From positions 1 through 52,426 of the forward strand of contig JAETOX010000010.1 in NCBI GenBank assembly GCA_021771575.1: a DNA stretch of 52,426 nucleotides, read 5' to 3'. The notes under the pieces were generated by a model that worked only from the letters and a program-made list of their open reading frames with translations, did no database searches and was not told where the DNA came from. Position numbers and translations under genes: made by a program. The DNA comes from Bacteroides sp. (GTDB taxonomy: Bacteria; Bacteroidota; Bacteroidia; Bacteroidales; Marinifilaceae). This document shows positions 8,479-18,806 of the stretch, one piece after another (within the stretch, counting starts at the first letter, position 1; each line of letters opens with the position of its first letter).

Positions 8479-10077
8479 TTAGTCGGTTTGTTTTTGGGTT
8501 TCTGCAAATTTGCCAGCCACCTCTTTAGCCACTTCCTCCAACAAGGCAGCAACCCCCTTGTCCAAGCGTCCCTCGCGCAATTCATCCAATACTTCTTTTC
8601 GGTAACGGGCCCTTAAGATTTCGAGAAAATATTTTTCAAAATCCGTAATATATTTTAAAGGGACATGCTGTAACAAACCTTGCGTACCGCAATAGATGAC
8701 TGCGATTTCTTCTTCAACAGGCATGGGTGCATATTGAGGTTGTACCAGCAAACGGGCATTTTTCTGACCTTTATCGATAACCATCTGCGTCACCGGATCC
8801 AGGTCACTACCGAATTTTGAAAAGGACTCCAATTCCCGGTACTGTGCCTGATCGATTTTTAAAGTGCCGGCTATTTTTTTCATCGCTTTCAACTGCGCAT
8901 TTCCACCGACCCGGGATACCGATACCCCGACATTAATAGCCGGACGTACTCCTTCGTTAAATAACGAAGTTTCTAAAAAAATCTGTCCATCGGTAATGGA
9001 AATTACATTTGTCGGAATATAAGCGGAAACATCTCCGGCCTGCGTCTCTATAACAGGCAAAGCCGTCAGCGAACCTCCTCCTTTCACCAGAGGTTTTAAA
9101 GGTCCGGGCAAATCGTTCATGGTAGCAGCAACCTTATCATTGGAAATAACCTTAGCAGCTCTTTCCAGCAAACGGGAATGCAGATAGAAAATATCGCCCG
9201 GATAAGCCTCCCGTCCTGAAGGGCGACGTAAAATCAGAGAGATCTCCCGATAAGCCACCGCCTGTTTGGACAAATCGTCATATACCACCAAAGCATGCCG
9301 GCCGCTATCGCGGAAATATTCGCCTATCGTCGCTCCAGCAAACGGAGCATAATAACGCATCGCTGCCGAATCAGAAGCATTGGCAGCCAACACGACAGTA
9401 TATTCCAAAGCGCCATGAGTCCGTAACACATTGACCAATGCCGCCACCGAAGAAGCTTTCTGTCCGACCGCCACATAAATACAATAAACCGGATTTCCCT
9501 GCCTGAAATTTTCCCGCTGATTCAGAATTGTATCAATAGCGATGGCTGTCTTTCCGGTTTGACGGTCTCCGATAATCAGCTCCCGTTGTCCCCTACCGAT
9601 CGGCACCATGGAGTCGACCGCCTTTATTCCGGTTTGTAAAGGTTCTTTGACCGGTTGCCTGTAAATCACCCCGGGGGCCTTGCGTTCCAAAGGCAGATGC
9701 AAAAGTTCCCCTTTGACCGGACCGGCTCCATCGATGGGTTCTCCCAATGTATTGATCACCCGCCCCAGCAATCCTTCGCCCACCGCGATAGAAGCAATGT
9801 GTCCGGTTCGCCTGGCTGTGAAATTTTCTTTTACCCGGTCGGCAGCATTCAACAAAACAACTCCTACCTGATCTTCTTCCAGATTCATTGCTACCCCCCG
9901 AACACCATTCTCGAATTCGATCAATTCGCCGGAAGAAACATTATCCAGCCCGAAGACATTTGCAACGCCATCGCCTACTTCCAATACGGTACCGATTTCT
10001 TCGTATTCTGCCCTCAAATCTACATTTTCCAGCTGTTGCTGAAGAATATCCGACGTCTCACTTGGTTTTATTATCAT
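8479..10077 (-). CDS. atpA: F1Fo ATP synthase subunit alpha
   Basis: This is 532 residues, the non-catalytic nucleotide-binding subunit of F1. A beta-barrel domain (about 25-95) precedes the nucleotide-binding domain with the P-loop GDRQTGKT at residues 170-177. The signature [14 protein letters not shown] near residue 380 is the alpha/beta family signature. The C-terminal helical domain continues to residue 532, slightly longer than the E. coli protein (513). The start ATG at 10077 follows atpH by 11 bp. The gene order atpH-atpA-atpG is standard. Confidence 0.98.
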   Translation of the reverse strand: MIIKPSETSDILQQQLENVDLRAEYEEIGTVLEVGDGVANVFGLDNVSSGELIEFENGVRGVAMNLEEDQVGVVLLNAADRVKENFTARRTGHIASIAVGEGLLGRVINTLGEPIDGAGPVKGELLHLPLERKAPGVIYRQPVKEPLQTGIKAVDSMVPIGRGQRELIIGDRQTGKTAIAIDTILNQRENFRQGNPVYCIYVAVGQKASSVAALVNVLRTHGALEYTVVLAANASDSAAMRYYAPFAGATIGEYFRDSGRHALVVYDDLSKQAVAYREISLILRRPSGREAYPGDIFYLHSRLLERAAKVISNDKVAATMNDLPGPLKPLVKGGGSLTALPVIETQAGDVSAYIPTNVISITDGQIFLETSLFNEGVRPAINVGVSVSRVGGNAQLKAMKKIAGTLKIDQAQYRELESFSKFGSDLDPVTQMVIDKGQKNARLLVQPQYAPMPVEEEIAVIYCGTQGLLQHVPLKYITDFEKYFLEILRARYRKEVLDELREGRLDKGVAALLEEVAKEVAGKFAETQKQTD

Positions 10078-10088
10078 ATATTTTGTTT

Positions 10089-10649
10089 TTAATCTCTTTC
10101 CCTTTCAGGGTATTCTCCCTCCAGTTGTTTTTTCACTTTTTTCAATTCTCCGCTGATAGACATATCCAACTGCATCGAATTCACTCTCAGTATAAAACCT
10201 CCGATAATAGAAGGATCTATCCGTTCTACAAATTCAATCTCCCGGGAAGTCCGGTCGGTAACCAGTTTTTTTATCCGATCGAGTACAGGCTCCTCCAGTG
10301 GCATGGCTGTGATTATTTTCACCTGCCCGATATGATAAGCTTTCCGATAAAGTTTTTGATACATCAGGCAAATCGAACGGATATACATTTCGCGGTGATT
10401 CCGGATCAATAAGCGGATACCGCGGATATACAGTTTTCCGGGATCGATACCGATCGCTGTAGTCAGTAATTGCTCTTTATCCTGGGGAGACAGAACCGGG
10501 TTCATCAAGGCTTTGTGCAAATCCGGATGAGAAATGTAATTTTGCTCAAAAATTTTCATTTTCTGATATACCTCCCCGGCAGCATCGAATCTTCGGGCCA
10601 CTTTCAGCATAGCCAAAGCATAACGTCTCGCTATCAATCCTTCATTCAT
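10089..10649 (-). CDS. atpH: F1Fo ATP synthase subunit delta
   Basis: This is 186 residues from the ATG at 10649 ([20 protein letters not shown]). A TTG at 10661 would overlap the atpF stop by four bases and is possible but weaker. It is the peripheral-stalk cap joining subunit b to the top of F1. The six-helix N-terminal domain begins RRYALAML, and the C-terminal part reads [20 protein letters not shown], the family's conserved C-terminal signature. The length is normal (177 in E. coli). Confidence 0.95.
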   Translation of the reverse strand: MNEGLIARRYALAMLKVARRFDAAGEVYQKMKIFEQNYISHPDLHKALMNPVLSPQDKEQLLTTAIGIDPGKLYIRGIRLLIRNHREMYIRSICLMYQKLYRKAYHIGQVKIITAMPLEEPVLDRIKKLVTDRTSREIEFVERIDPSIIGGFILRVNSMQLDMSISGELKKVKKQLEGEYPERERD

Positions 10650-10657
10650 ATCCTCCC

Positions 10658-11155
10658 TCAATTTTTACTTTCGAGTTCATCCAGCATTTTCCCAATCAAT
10701 TCCACTTGAGCAACATCTTGTGACAGATCCTGACGAAGCAGCTTTTCAGCAATTTCCAAAGACAAATGTCCTACCTGTTTCCTGATCTGTAATTCAGCTT
10801 CCCGTTTAGCCTGTTCGATCGATAAGTGGGCATCCTGCATCAGTTTCTCTGCCTCCACCGAAGCCTGTTTTCTTGCATTTTCGATCAGCTCTTGCCTCAT
10901 CCGCTCAGTTTCCTGTAAAGACTCCAACTGCTTTTTACGGGCATCAGCCAATAGCTGCTGTACCTGAACTTCCACTTCTTCCAACCGCTGCTTCGCCTCA
11001 CGGGTGTATTTTACTCCCTGGTCGATAAATTCGGCTCGTTGTTCTATACTTCGGATAATGACAGGCCAAGCGTATTTCGCCAGGATAGCCAGAATAATCA
11101 AAAAGACTACCAACATCCAAAATACCAGCCCGAATTCCGGTTTAAAGAGTGCCAT
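10658..11155 (-). CDS. atpF: F1Fo ATP synthase subunit b
   Basis: This is 165 residues from the ATG at 11155 (MALFKPEFGLVFWMLVVFLI); a TTG two codons upstream is less likely. One N-terminal transmembrane helix (about 8-28) is followed by a long charged helix with heptad character to the C-terminus (AKQRLEEVEVQVQQLLADAR, ARKQASVEAEKLMQDAHL), the dimeric peripheral stalk. Only one b-type gene is present, so the stalk is expected to be a homodimer. It starts just after the atpE stop. Confidence 0.95.
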   Translation of the reverse strand: MALFKPEFGLVFWMLVVFLIILAILAKYAWPVIIRSIEQRAEFIDQGVKYTREAKQRLEEVEVQVQQLLADARKKQLESLQETERMRQELIENARKQASVEAEKLMQDAHLSIEQAKREAELQIRKQVGHLSLEIAEKLLRQDLSQDVAQVELIGKMLDELESKN

Positions 11156-11161
11156 ATGCAA

Positions 11162-11443
<282 letters not shown>

Positions 11444-11448
11444 TTATC

Positions 11449-12483
11449 CTATTCCTTTACTTTTTCAGGTCTTGCCAACACAATAAAAATAGTCGACAAC
11501 ATCATAAAAACATAAGCCTGTATGAAACAAATCAAGATATCGATGATTTCCATAAAAACGGCAAATACCACCGAAATCACGGTCGTCGCTCCGGCTACCA
11601 CCTGTCCCATAGCGGCAAAAATAAAGATCAGAGAAATCAATACTAAAGTGATCAAATGCCCTCCCAGCATATTGGCAAACAACCGGATCATTAAAGCGAT
11701 GGGTTTTGTAAATACTCCGAAAAGCTCGATAACAGGCATCATCGGTACCGGAAATTTTAACCAGGTAGGTACTTCAGGCCAAAAAATATCTTTCCAATAT
11801 GCCTTCCGTCCGGAAACATTGACAACCACAAAGGTACATACCGCCAATACCAGGGTAATGGAAATATTCCCGGCCAGATTCGCTCCCCCCGGAAAAATCA
11901 CCAGCAACCCCATCAGGTTCATCACCAGAATGAAAAAAAACAAAGTCAACAGATAGGGAGCGAAACGTTTCGCCTCTTTGCCCAGCATCGGGACGATCAT
12001 TTCCTGATACAACATACCGACAGTTACTTCTATCATTCCTTTCATCCGCCGTGGTGCATCGTAAGGCTTCCGTTTATACCAACACACCAAAGGAAACAAC
12101 AACCAGCAAAGTACGAAAGCGCAGATGAACAAAGCCAATACATTTTTAGTCATGGAAAGATCCCAGGGCCGGTACTCCTTTCCGTCTCCATCTCTACCGA
12201 CTACCTTCCCGGCATAATCACCGTCAGGAGCGATATAAAATCCGTTGAATGTCTTTCCTCCGTCCAATCTGGCTGAACTGAACAGATACCATTTCCCAGT
12301 GTCACTCCGGACGATCACTGGAAGAGGAATACTCCGATTCCAGATGCTCCAGCCATATTCATCTCCCAAATGTTCGAAAATAAGTTCCTGCGGATTGAAG
12401 GGAACAGCGGGCTCCTGTGCCCGTAACTGTCCCACAAAGCAGCACAGCGATATACATCCGATGACATACCCGACAAATCTCAT
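11449..12483 (-). CDS. atpB: F1Fo ATP synthase subunit a, with extra N-terminal extracytoplasmic region
   Basis: This is 344 residues, about 70 longer than the E. coli subunit. The extra length is N-terminal: a signal-peptide-like start (MRFVGYVIGCISLCCFVGQL, then RAQ) and about 85 polar residues before the first channel helix near residue 112. The core helices follow, with the essential stator Arg in KPIALMIRLFANMLGGH (Arg267) and a conserved last helix (IQAYVFMMLSTIFIVLA). It provides the proton half-channels next to the c ring. It lies 9 bp after atpC; no atpI/atpZ-like gene intervenes. Confidence 0.96.
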   Translation of the reverse strand: MRFVGYVIGCISLCCFVGQLRAQEPAVPFNPQELIFEHLGDEYGWSIWNRSIPLPVIVRSDTGKWYLFSSARLDGGKTFNGFYIAPDGDYAGKVVGRDGDGKEYRPWDLSMTKNVLALFICAFVLCWLLFPLVCWYKRKPYDAPRRMKGMIEVTVGMLYQEMIVPMLGKEAKRFAPYLLTLFFFILVMNLMGLLVIFPGGANLAGNISITLVLAVCTFVVVNVSGRKAYWKDIFWPEVPTWLKFPVPMMPVIELFGVFTKPIALMIRLFANMLGGHLITLVLISLIFIFAAMGQVVAGATTVISVVFAVFMEIIDILICFIQAYVFMMLSTIFIVLARPEKVKE

Positions 12484-12492
12484 CCCGAGTCT

Positions 12493-12726
12493 CTAATTGA
12501 TACAAACCACGATCCGGTTATCCAACACTTCCACGACTCCTGAGTCGATCGTCAGTTGTTTCTCTTCTCCCCCTGTGTCGAACACTACATTTCCATGTGT
12601 AAGGGTAGAAATCAGCGGAGCATGTTGATCCAGTACGGTAAAAGTACCGAGTGAACCAGGCAAAGTTACCCGCCGGACATCCCCTTTGAACAATATTTTT
12701 TCAGCCGATATAATTTCCAGTTTCAT
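12493..12726 (-). CDS. atpC: F1Fo ATP synthase subunit epsilon, short form
   Basis: This is 77 residues, containing only the N-terminal beta-sandwich of epsilon (MKLEIISAEKILFKGDVRRV, then LPGSLGTFTVLDQHAPLIST). It ends after the last strand (VLDNRIVVCIN). The C-terminal helical hairpin that inhibits ATP hydrolysis in E. coli is missing. The short form is usual in Bacteroidota, so this is a lineage trait rather than a truncation. It sits between atpD (21 bp) and atpB (9 bp). Confidence 0.94.
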   Translation of the reverse strand: MKLEIISAEKILFKGDVRRVTLPGSLGTFTVLDQHAPLISTLTHGNVVFDTGGEEKQLTIDSGVVEVLDNRIVVCIN

Positions 12727-12747
12727 GATAATTTCATTTTAAGTTTT

Positions 12748-14262
<1,515 letters not shown>

Positions 14263-14317
14263 TTAAGATCATTAATTTTATAAACTCATTTCAGCACAAG
14301 GCGTAACCTCCCTTTTA

Positions 14318-14337
14318 TCCCGGTGGAAAGACCGGGA
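14318..14337. promoter_or_regulatory. Hairpin in the atp operon leader
   Basis: TCCCGGT (14318-14324) and ACCGGGA (14331-14337) form a perfect 7-bp GC-rich stem with a 6-base loop. It lies between the likely atp promoter (about 14385-14412) and the atpD start (14253), so it would be in the 5' untranslated leader. No T-run follows on the minus strand. It may affect leader stability; the role is unproven. Confidence 0.4.
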
Positions 14338-14384
14338 ATCAACTAGTTGTAACGAAAAACTAAATGATAAGTTTCCTTAAAAAG

Positions 14385-14412
14385 TAAATATAGAATCCTT
14401 TGTCGTGCCAAA
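14385..14412 (-). promoter_or_regulatory. Likely promoter of the atp operon
   Basis: On the minus strand TTTGGC (14407-14412) and TATATTTA (14385-14392) resemble the -33 TTTG and -7 TAnnTTTG boxes of Bacteroidota, with a slightly short 14-16 bp spacer. It is the best match in the 572-bp gap upstream of atpD. Otherwise that gap (14254-14825) holds only the hairpin at 14318, one small ORF and the promoter of the helicase gene. Confidence 0.45.
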
Positions 14413-14521
14413 CCGACAATAAGCGCTGGTATTGGATAATACCAAGGATAACACATTCTTTAAGTCACTGATTTTTATATGTATAATAGATATTTTACAG
14501 GTAGAGATATTCCAGGTATCA

Positions 14522-14686
14522 TTATCTGCCGGCAGCTCGAAATGATTTCCGGACTTCCATTCGCGCATCATTCATACATAACGACCCAACCAATTGGAGA
14601 TCCCTGTCCATACGTCCTGTGTGCTCTGACTCTAAAGTCAGAAGCAAAATCAAGAAAACCATATAGCTCAGCAATCGTTTCATCAT
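14522..14686 (-). CDS. Possible 54-residue protein with a signal-like N-terminus
   Basis: An ATG-ATG start at 14686 opens a 54-codon frame beginning MMKRLLSYMVFLILLLTLES, which looks like a signal peptide or a single membrane helix. The rest is polar (MDRDLQLVGSLC, KSFRAAGR) with no recognisable family. A different frame of the same strand continues through 14377 without homology. It could be a small secreted protein, the broken front of a lost gene, or chance. It is in the same direction as the atp operon and upstream of its predicted promoter. Confidence 0.3.
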   Translation of the reverse strand: MMKRLLSYMVFLILLLTLESEHTGRMDRDLQLVGSLCMNDARMEVRKSFRAAGR

Positions 14687-14766
14687 CCGGGAGCGTTATT
14701 CAAGAGTAAAAAATATACTTCCTATGTCCCAGAAAAAGGTAACAAAAATAATGCCAAAAAAAATCG

Positions 14767-14774
14767 TATCTTTG
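14767..14774 (+). promoter_or_regulatory. -7 box of the DEAD-box helicase gene
   Basis: TATCTTTG is an exact match to the Bacteroidota -7 consensus TAnnTTTG and lies 51 bp before the helicase ATG. The -33 region is AT-rich without a clear TTTG. Confidence 0.6.
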
Positions 14775-14825
14775 AAGCGGCATTTTTATATAAAGAAATG
14801 ACATTGATTTGCAATTAAACTATTT

Positions 14826-16085
14826 ATGAGATTTGACGAAACAAATTTAAACGAGGAAATATTGGATGGGCTGGCAGCTATGAATTTCGAAGAAATGACG
14901 CCGGTACAAGAGCAAACCATCCCTATCATCCTGGAAGGCAAAGATATGATCGGATGCGCTCAAACGGGCACTGGTAAAACCGCAGCTTATACATTACCAC
15001 TACTCCACCGTTTGGTCGACGAAGGGAACCCTGACAATACGATTCGAGCCGTCATTATGGTGCCAACCCGTGAATTAGCCCAACAAATCGATATGCAATT
15101 CGAAGGTTTTGCCTATTTTTTACCTATTTCCACTACAGTGGTCTACGGAGGAGGAGCGGGTTCGGATTGGGATCAACAAAAAAAAGGATTGTTAATGGGG
15201 GCCGATGTGGTCATTGCCACTCCAGGACGTTTATTATCCCATATCGCCAACAGCGGTATCGACCTGTCACATGTGGGATATTTCATTCTCGACGAAGCGG
15301 ACCGCATGCTGGATATGGGCTTTTTCGATGATATTATGCAAATCGTAAAATTGCTGCCGAAGGAACGACAAACCATCCTTTTTTCTGCCACCTTACCTCC
15401 TAAAATCCGGCAATTGTCCAAACAGATCCTGAACGATCCGGCAGAAATCAACATCGCCATCTCCAAACCTAATGAAGCGATCGTACAATCGGCCTATATT
15501 TGTTACGAAACGCAGAAAATGCCTATTATCCAAGAGCTTTTTAACAAGCGGCATGTCACAAAAACCATTATTTTCTCTTCTTCCAAACAGAAGGTGAAAG
15601 ATTTGGCATATACCCTAAAACGGATGAAATTAAATGTGGCGGCTATGCATTCGGATTTGGAACAGGAACAGCGGGAAGCCGTCATGCTGGATTTTAAAAA
15701 TGGAAAGATCGATATATTGGTAGCGACCGACATTGTGGCACGAGGAATCGATATCGACGACATCGGCCTGGTGATTAACTATGATGTGCCGCATGACCCG
15801 GAAGATTATATTCACCGCATCGGCCGTACGGCACGTGCCAATGCCGACGGGGTGGCAATCACTTTTGTATGCGAAGCCGAACAAAGCAAATTTCATCGGA
15901 TAGAGGAATTTATTGACAAAGACATTTATAAAATTCCTTTGCCCCTTCAATTGGGAGCCGGGCCGGAATATAATCCAAAAGCTTTTTCCCGGGGTCCGCG
16001 GAAAAAATTCAATAATAACCGGAAAACAGGAAAACGTTCTTTCAACCGGAACAAAAATAACAAACAACAAAATTCTCCAAAATAA
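14826..16085 (+). CDS. DEAD-box ATP-dependent RNA helicase (RhlE-like)
   Basis: This is a 419-residue RNA helicase with all core motifs in order: Q-motif region MTPVQEQTIPI (about 23-33), motif I AQTGTGKT, Ia PTRELAQQ, GG doublet, Ib TPGR, motif II DEAD, motif III SAT, motif V ATDIVARGIDI and motif VI HRIGRTAR. The C-terminus is a basic Asn/Lys/Arg-rich tail (RGPRKKFNNNRKTGKRSF) typical of RhlE-like helicases that act in ribosome assembly, RNA turnover and cold adaptation. It is transcribed alone from a -7 box at 14767 and is followed by a long imperfect hairpin at 16096-16147. Confidence 0.95.
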   Translation: MRFDETNLNEEILDGLAAMNFEEMTPVQEQTIPIILEGKDMIGCAQTGTGKTAAYTLPLLHRLVDEGNPDNTIRAVIMVPTRELAQQIDMQFEGFAYFLPISTTVVYGGGAGSDWDQQKKGLLMGADVVIATPGRLLSHIANSGIDLSHVGYFILDEADRMLDMGFFDDIMQIVKLLPKERQTILFSATLPPKIRQLSKQILNDPAEINIAISKPNEAIVQSAYICYETQKMPIIQELFNKRHVTKTIIFSSSKQKVKDLAYTLKRMKLNVAAMHSDLEQEQREAVMLDFKNGKIDILVATDIVARGIDIDDIGLVINYDVPHDPEDYIHRIGRTARANADGVAITFVCEAEQSKFHRIEEFIDKDIYKIPLPLQLGAGPEYNPKAFSRGPRKKFNNNRKTGKRSFNRNKNNKQQNSPK

Positions 16086-16095
16086 TGAAGGAAAC

Positions 16096-16147
16096 ACATA
16101 TCGGCTGATTAACGGCATGGAACAACCATCGGTTACGGCCGATATGT
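16096..16147 (+). terminator. Long imperfect stem-loop after the helicase gene
   Basis: ACATATCGGC (16096-16105) pairs perfectly with GCCGATATGT (16138-16147). The enclosed 32 bases pair further (TAAC/GTTA, ATGG/CCAT around an AACAA loop). It begins 10 bp after the helicase stop and is followed by an AT-rich stretch rather than a T-run. It is probably a 3'-end structure or weak terminator. Confidence 0.5.
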
Positions 16148-16228
16148 ATCTATAAATAAAAAGCTTCCCTCTTTTGGGACTAATTTCCGCCGATTTGCAT
16201 CCCTTCGTCCGATCCTAACTGAATAGCC

Positions 16229-17143
16229 TTAGAAAATCGAATTATTGATATCGGTTGTAAAACGTTCCAACGTTTCCATACCGATCAAAGAGTTTCCATG
16301 CTGGTTCAATTCGGGACTCCACACGGCAATAGACAGATTCCCGGGAATATAGGCAACCACTCCACCTCCGACACCGCTTTTCCCCGGCATTCCCGCCCGG
16401 AAAGCAAAGTCCCCGGATTCATCGTAAAACCCACAGGTAAGCATAAGGGCTCCCAAGCGCTTAGCCTGACTGACCGTCAGAATTTGTTCCTGCTGGTAAG
16501 GGTTCAGCCCCCGGTCGGTCAAAAACAAAAAAGCCCGGGCCAGATCGATACAGTTCATAGCGATAGCGCATTGATGACAATATACGTCCACCAGAGTCTC
16601 TACATCGTTTTTAATGTTCCCGAAACTTTTCATAAAATAAGCCAGCGCCAAATTCCGGTCGGCATGTTCCCGTTCTGACTGAGCGATATGTTTATCGTAA
16701 TAGATATCATCGTTTCCGCAAATCCCCCGGACGAATTCCAATATAGCATCTTTAGGCCGGTCATACAGGCTTATGAGCCGATCAGTAACTACCAAAGCCC
16801 CCGCATTGATAAAAGGATTTCGCGGAATTCCCTGTTCGTGTTCCAATTGTACCAAGGAATTAAAAGGATTTCCCGAAGGCTCACGCCCCACCGACTTCCA
16901 TATTTCATCTCCCAAATGCCGGGTAACCATAGCCAGGGTAAACACTTTGGAAATACTCTGAATAGAGAAACGTGTTCCCGCATCTCCCACCTGATAAGTA
17001 TCTCCTTTCAAGGTTTGTACAGCAATACCGTATTGCCGGGGATTGACTTCCGCCAGAGCAGGTATATAATCCGCAACCTTCCCTTGTCCCCAAAACGGCT
17101 TTACTTCTTCATAAATCTTAGCGATCACTTGTTCGTAATCCAT
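16229..17143 (-). CDS. glsA: Glutaminase
   Basis: This is 304 residues, normal for the bacterial serine-dependent glutaminase that hydrolyses L-glutamine to glutamate and ammonia in the cytoplasm (beta-lactamase-like fold). The catalytic SxxK is visible as SISK at residues 63-66 (context RFSIQSISKVFTLAM). Further hallmarks are EPSGNPFNSLVQLE, PRNPFINAGALVV, and the Gly-rich GMPGKSGVGGGVVAYIPG that forms the oxyanion region. The ATG at 17143 is the clear start. It is preceded by its own promoter (17181-17188). It may contribute to acid tolerance or nitrogen supply, as in other gut Bacteroidota (inference). Confidence 0.96.
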   Translation of the reverse strand: MDYEQVIAKIYEEVKPFWGQGKVADYIPALAEVNPRQYGIAVQTLKGDTYQVGDAGTRFSIQSISKVFTLAMVTRHLGDEIWKSVGREPSGNPFNSLVQLEHEQGIPRNPFINAGALVVTDRLISLYDRPKDAILEFVRGICGNDDIYYDKHIAQSEREHADRNLALAYFMKSFGNIKNDVETLVDVYCHQCAIAMNCIDLARAFLFLTDRGLNPYQQEQILTVSQAKRLGALMLTCGFYDESGDFAFRAGMPGKSGVGGGVVAYIPGNLSIAVWSPELNQHGNSLIGMETLERFTTDINNSIF

Positions 17144-17180
17144 ATCTTTTTTTTAAGTGGCACAAAAATACATGAAAAAA

Positions 17181-17188
17181 CAAATTTA
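17181..17188 (-). promoter_or_regulatory. -7 box of glsA
   Basis: On the minus strand TAAATTTG matches the -7 consensus TAnnTTTG exactly, 37 bp before the glsA ATG. It lies just beyond the end of the nuclease-family remnant, so glsA is probably transcribed independently of the locus upstream. Confidence 0.55.
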
Positions 17189-17219
17189 AACAGAAAAACG
17201 GCAAGATTTATCTTCCGGG

Positions 17220-17593
17220 CTATATTTCTTCGGCATATACCATTTCCCACCCCCGCCAAACAATGACCAGCCGGCGCAAAGTCGTAGTCCCTTGGTTGAT
17301 CCCACCAGCCCATCCCCTGCATAACTGCGAAGTTGTGCAGCAGCCTCCCCGATCTTTTCCTGTATCACGACATCCGATTCGCCCCGATGTACATATTTTA
17401 CTTCCAGCAGGAAGCTATAAGACATATCCAGTAAATGGACCAAATCCGGTTGCAGATAAAAATCCGCATATCCTTTGCTGAGCTCGTATTCCGAGCGTAC
17501 GATAAAATAATTACTACATCCGAGGTAAGGTTGCATAAAACCTTTGAGTAAAGCCTCTCCTTCAATATATTGGCGATATGTCCTACAAGGCAA
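17220..17593 (-). pseudogene. C-terminal remnant of an AAA-ATPase/PD-(D/E)XK (DUF1703-type) protein
   Basis: The frame begins two codons after the stop of the thioredoxin gene with no ATG (TTG at 17593) and encodes only the last ~125 residues of a PD-(D/E)XK nuclease-superfamily protein: QYIEGEALLKGFMQPYLG, then YADFYLQPDL and YSFLLEVKYV, the Asp...Glu-x-Lys core. Near 17290 the reading shifts; with one added base the other frame continues TTLRRLVIVWRGWEMVYAEEI and stops at 17220, the expected end for the family. The N-terminal ATPase half is absent. It is therefore a truncated and frameshifted relic. It represents a different subfamily from the intact gene at 40211-41764. Confidence 0.75.
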
Positions 17594-17596
17594 GTC

Positions 17597-18805
17597 TTAC
17601 TTTTCCGGCTTCAACGGGCTGAGCAGATAATCGATATACTCTTTCGTTTGTTGGCCCACAGCATTATTGGGCTGGGCGTCCTTGGCGGCACGGGCTTTGG
17701 CACGGGCTTTGGCTTCATCGCCGACTACGACGTAACAGAGCACTCGCGTTTCGTCAGCATTCCAGGGATGGCTTTCGCTGATAAAACGTTCTGTCCACTC
17801 TATCAACACAGGCCGCCGGACGTTGGCAGGAAGCTGTCCTTCCTGCAATTGGTCGAACAAGGTGTAGAGCACAGATACCATAAACCACAGGTCGTTGCCC
17901 CCATAACGGTTCATCATCTCTTCAGCCCGGCGGTAACCGTCGGTGTAATCTTTAGCACGCATGCTGTGAATACAAAGAAACTTATCGATGCCCCATTCGG
18001 TAAAAGGCAGACGATAGTTGCGCCACCGGGTACATACCTGTTGAAACGCCTGCCCGTCCGCGACAGCGGTTTCGAGGCGTTTGTCCAGGCATTGCAGAAG
18101 GAAATTTTTCCAAGTGTCGGCTTGCGGTAAACGGCCGTAAATATCTTCCCAATGAGTAGCTACATAATCATACACGTCCGAGCTGGCAGGTAAACGCATT
18201 CGCCACTCCATCAGGATGAGCAGGTTGCTGTCGCATTTTTGTTCGGCAGGAAGTGCATGAAAAAAAGTCTCGAACTCCTGCACATTGTCCGTGAATATGG
18301 AAAAGTACCCCATTCCGGTGTCGAAAGAGCGGTCGCCGGCATTCCACTTGTTCACCAACGCACCCGACCGGCGGGCGGGGTCGAGGGCAATACGTCCTTG
18401 TTCAATGAGCTCATCCGCCTCCTGATAGCCTGTAGTGAAATGCAACAAATCGCCGTTGTCATCTACCCAAATAAGCGTAGGCAATGCTTTAACATGATAT
18501 TTATTCGAAAGTTCGTTCACAAACTTCTTTTCAGCTTTATCCTGAGGATCGGTTTGTAGTTTGTAGCAAATAAAATGTTCGTTGAAGAACTCACCGACTT
18601 TCTGCTGCGGCAGGACTTCCGTACCCAAACGCTTGCAGGGTCCGCACCACGTCGCCCAAATATCCACGAAAAGCGGTTTCCTCTGTGTCTTTGCCTCTTG
18701 CAGAGCCTCTTCCCAAGTGCCATGAAAAAATTGAGTGCCTTCAGAAGACTGTGCGGACGCTATCAGCGTCCACACAGTTAAAAATAATAAAATCAATAGC
18801 TTCAT
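17597..18805 (-). CDS. Secreted thioredoxin-family protein (locus 1)
   Basis: This is 402 residues from the ATG at 18805 (MKLLILLFLTVWTLIASAQS), a signal peptide probably cut after Ala-Gln. The thioredoxin domain follows at once, with WATWCGPC (Cys54/Cys57) and cis-Pro in VKALPTLIWVDDNG. The remaining ~250 residues are helical and unlike known enzymes. A protein of the same plan is at 27942-28982 in locus 2 (SLEQALQEARAQKK against TWEEALQEAKTQRK), so they are paralogues. It is predicted to be a periplasmic thiol oxidoreductase. It starts one base after the susD stop and is the last intact gene of locus 1. Confidence 0.85.
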   Translation of the reverse strand: MKLLILLFLTVWTLIASAQSSEGTQFFHGTWEEALQEAKTQRKPLFVDIWATWCGPCKRLGTEVLPQQKVGEFFNEHFICYKLQTDPQDKAEKKFVNELSNKYHVKALPTLIWVDDNGDLLHFTTGYQEADELIEQGRIALDPARRSGALVNKWNAGDRSFDTGMGYFSIFTDNVQEFETFFHALPAEQKCDSNLLILMEWRMRLPASSDVYDYVATHWEDIYGRLPQADTWKNFLLQCLDKRLETAVADGQAFQQVCTRWRNYRLPFTEWGIDKFLCIHSMRAKDYTDGYRRAEEMMNRYGGNDLWFMVSVLYTLFDQLQEGQLPANVRRPVLIEWTERFISESHPWNADETRVLCYVVVGDEAKARAKARAAKDAQPNNAVGQQTKEYIDYLLSPLKPEK

Positions 18806-18806
18806 G

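Noticed and set aside
14377..14571. 64-codon minus-strand frame upstream of atpD
   Set aside because: It has no recognisable motif and runs across the likely atp promoter; it is treated as non-coding.
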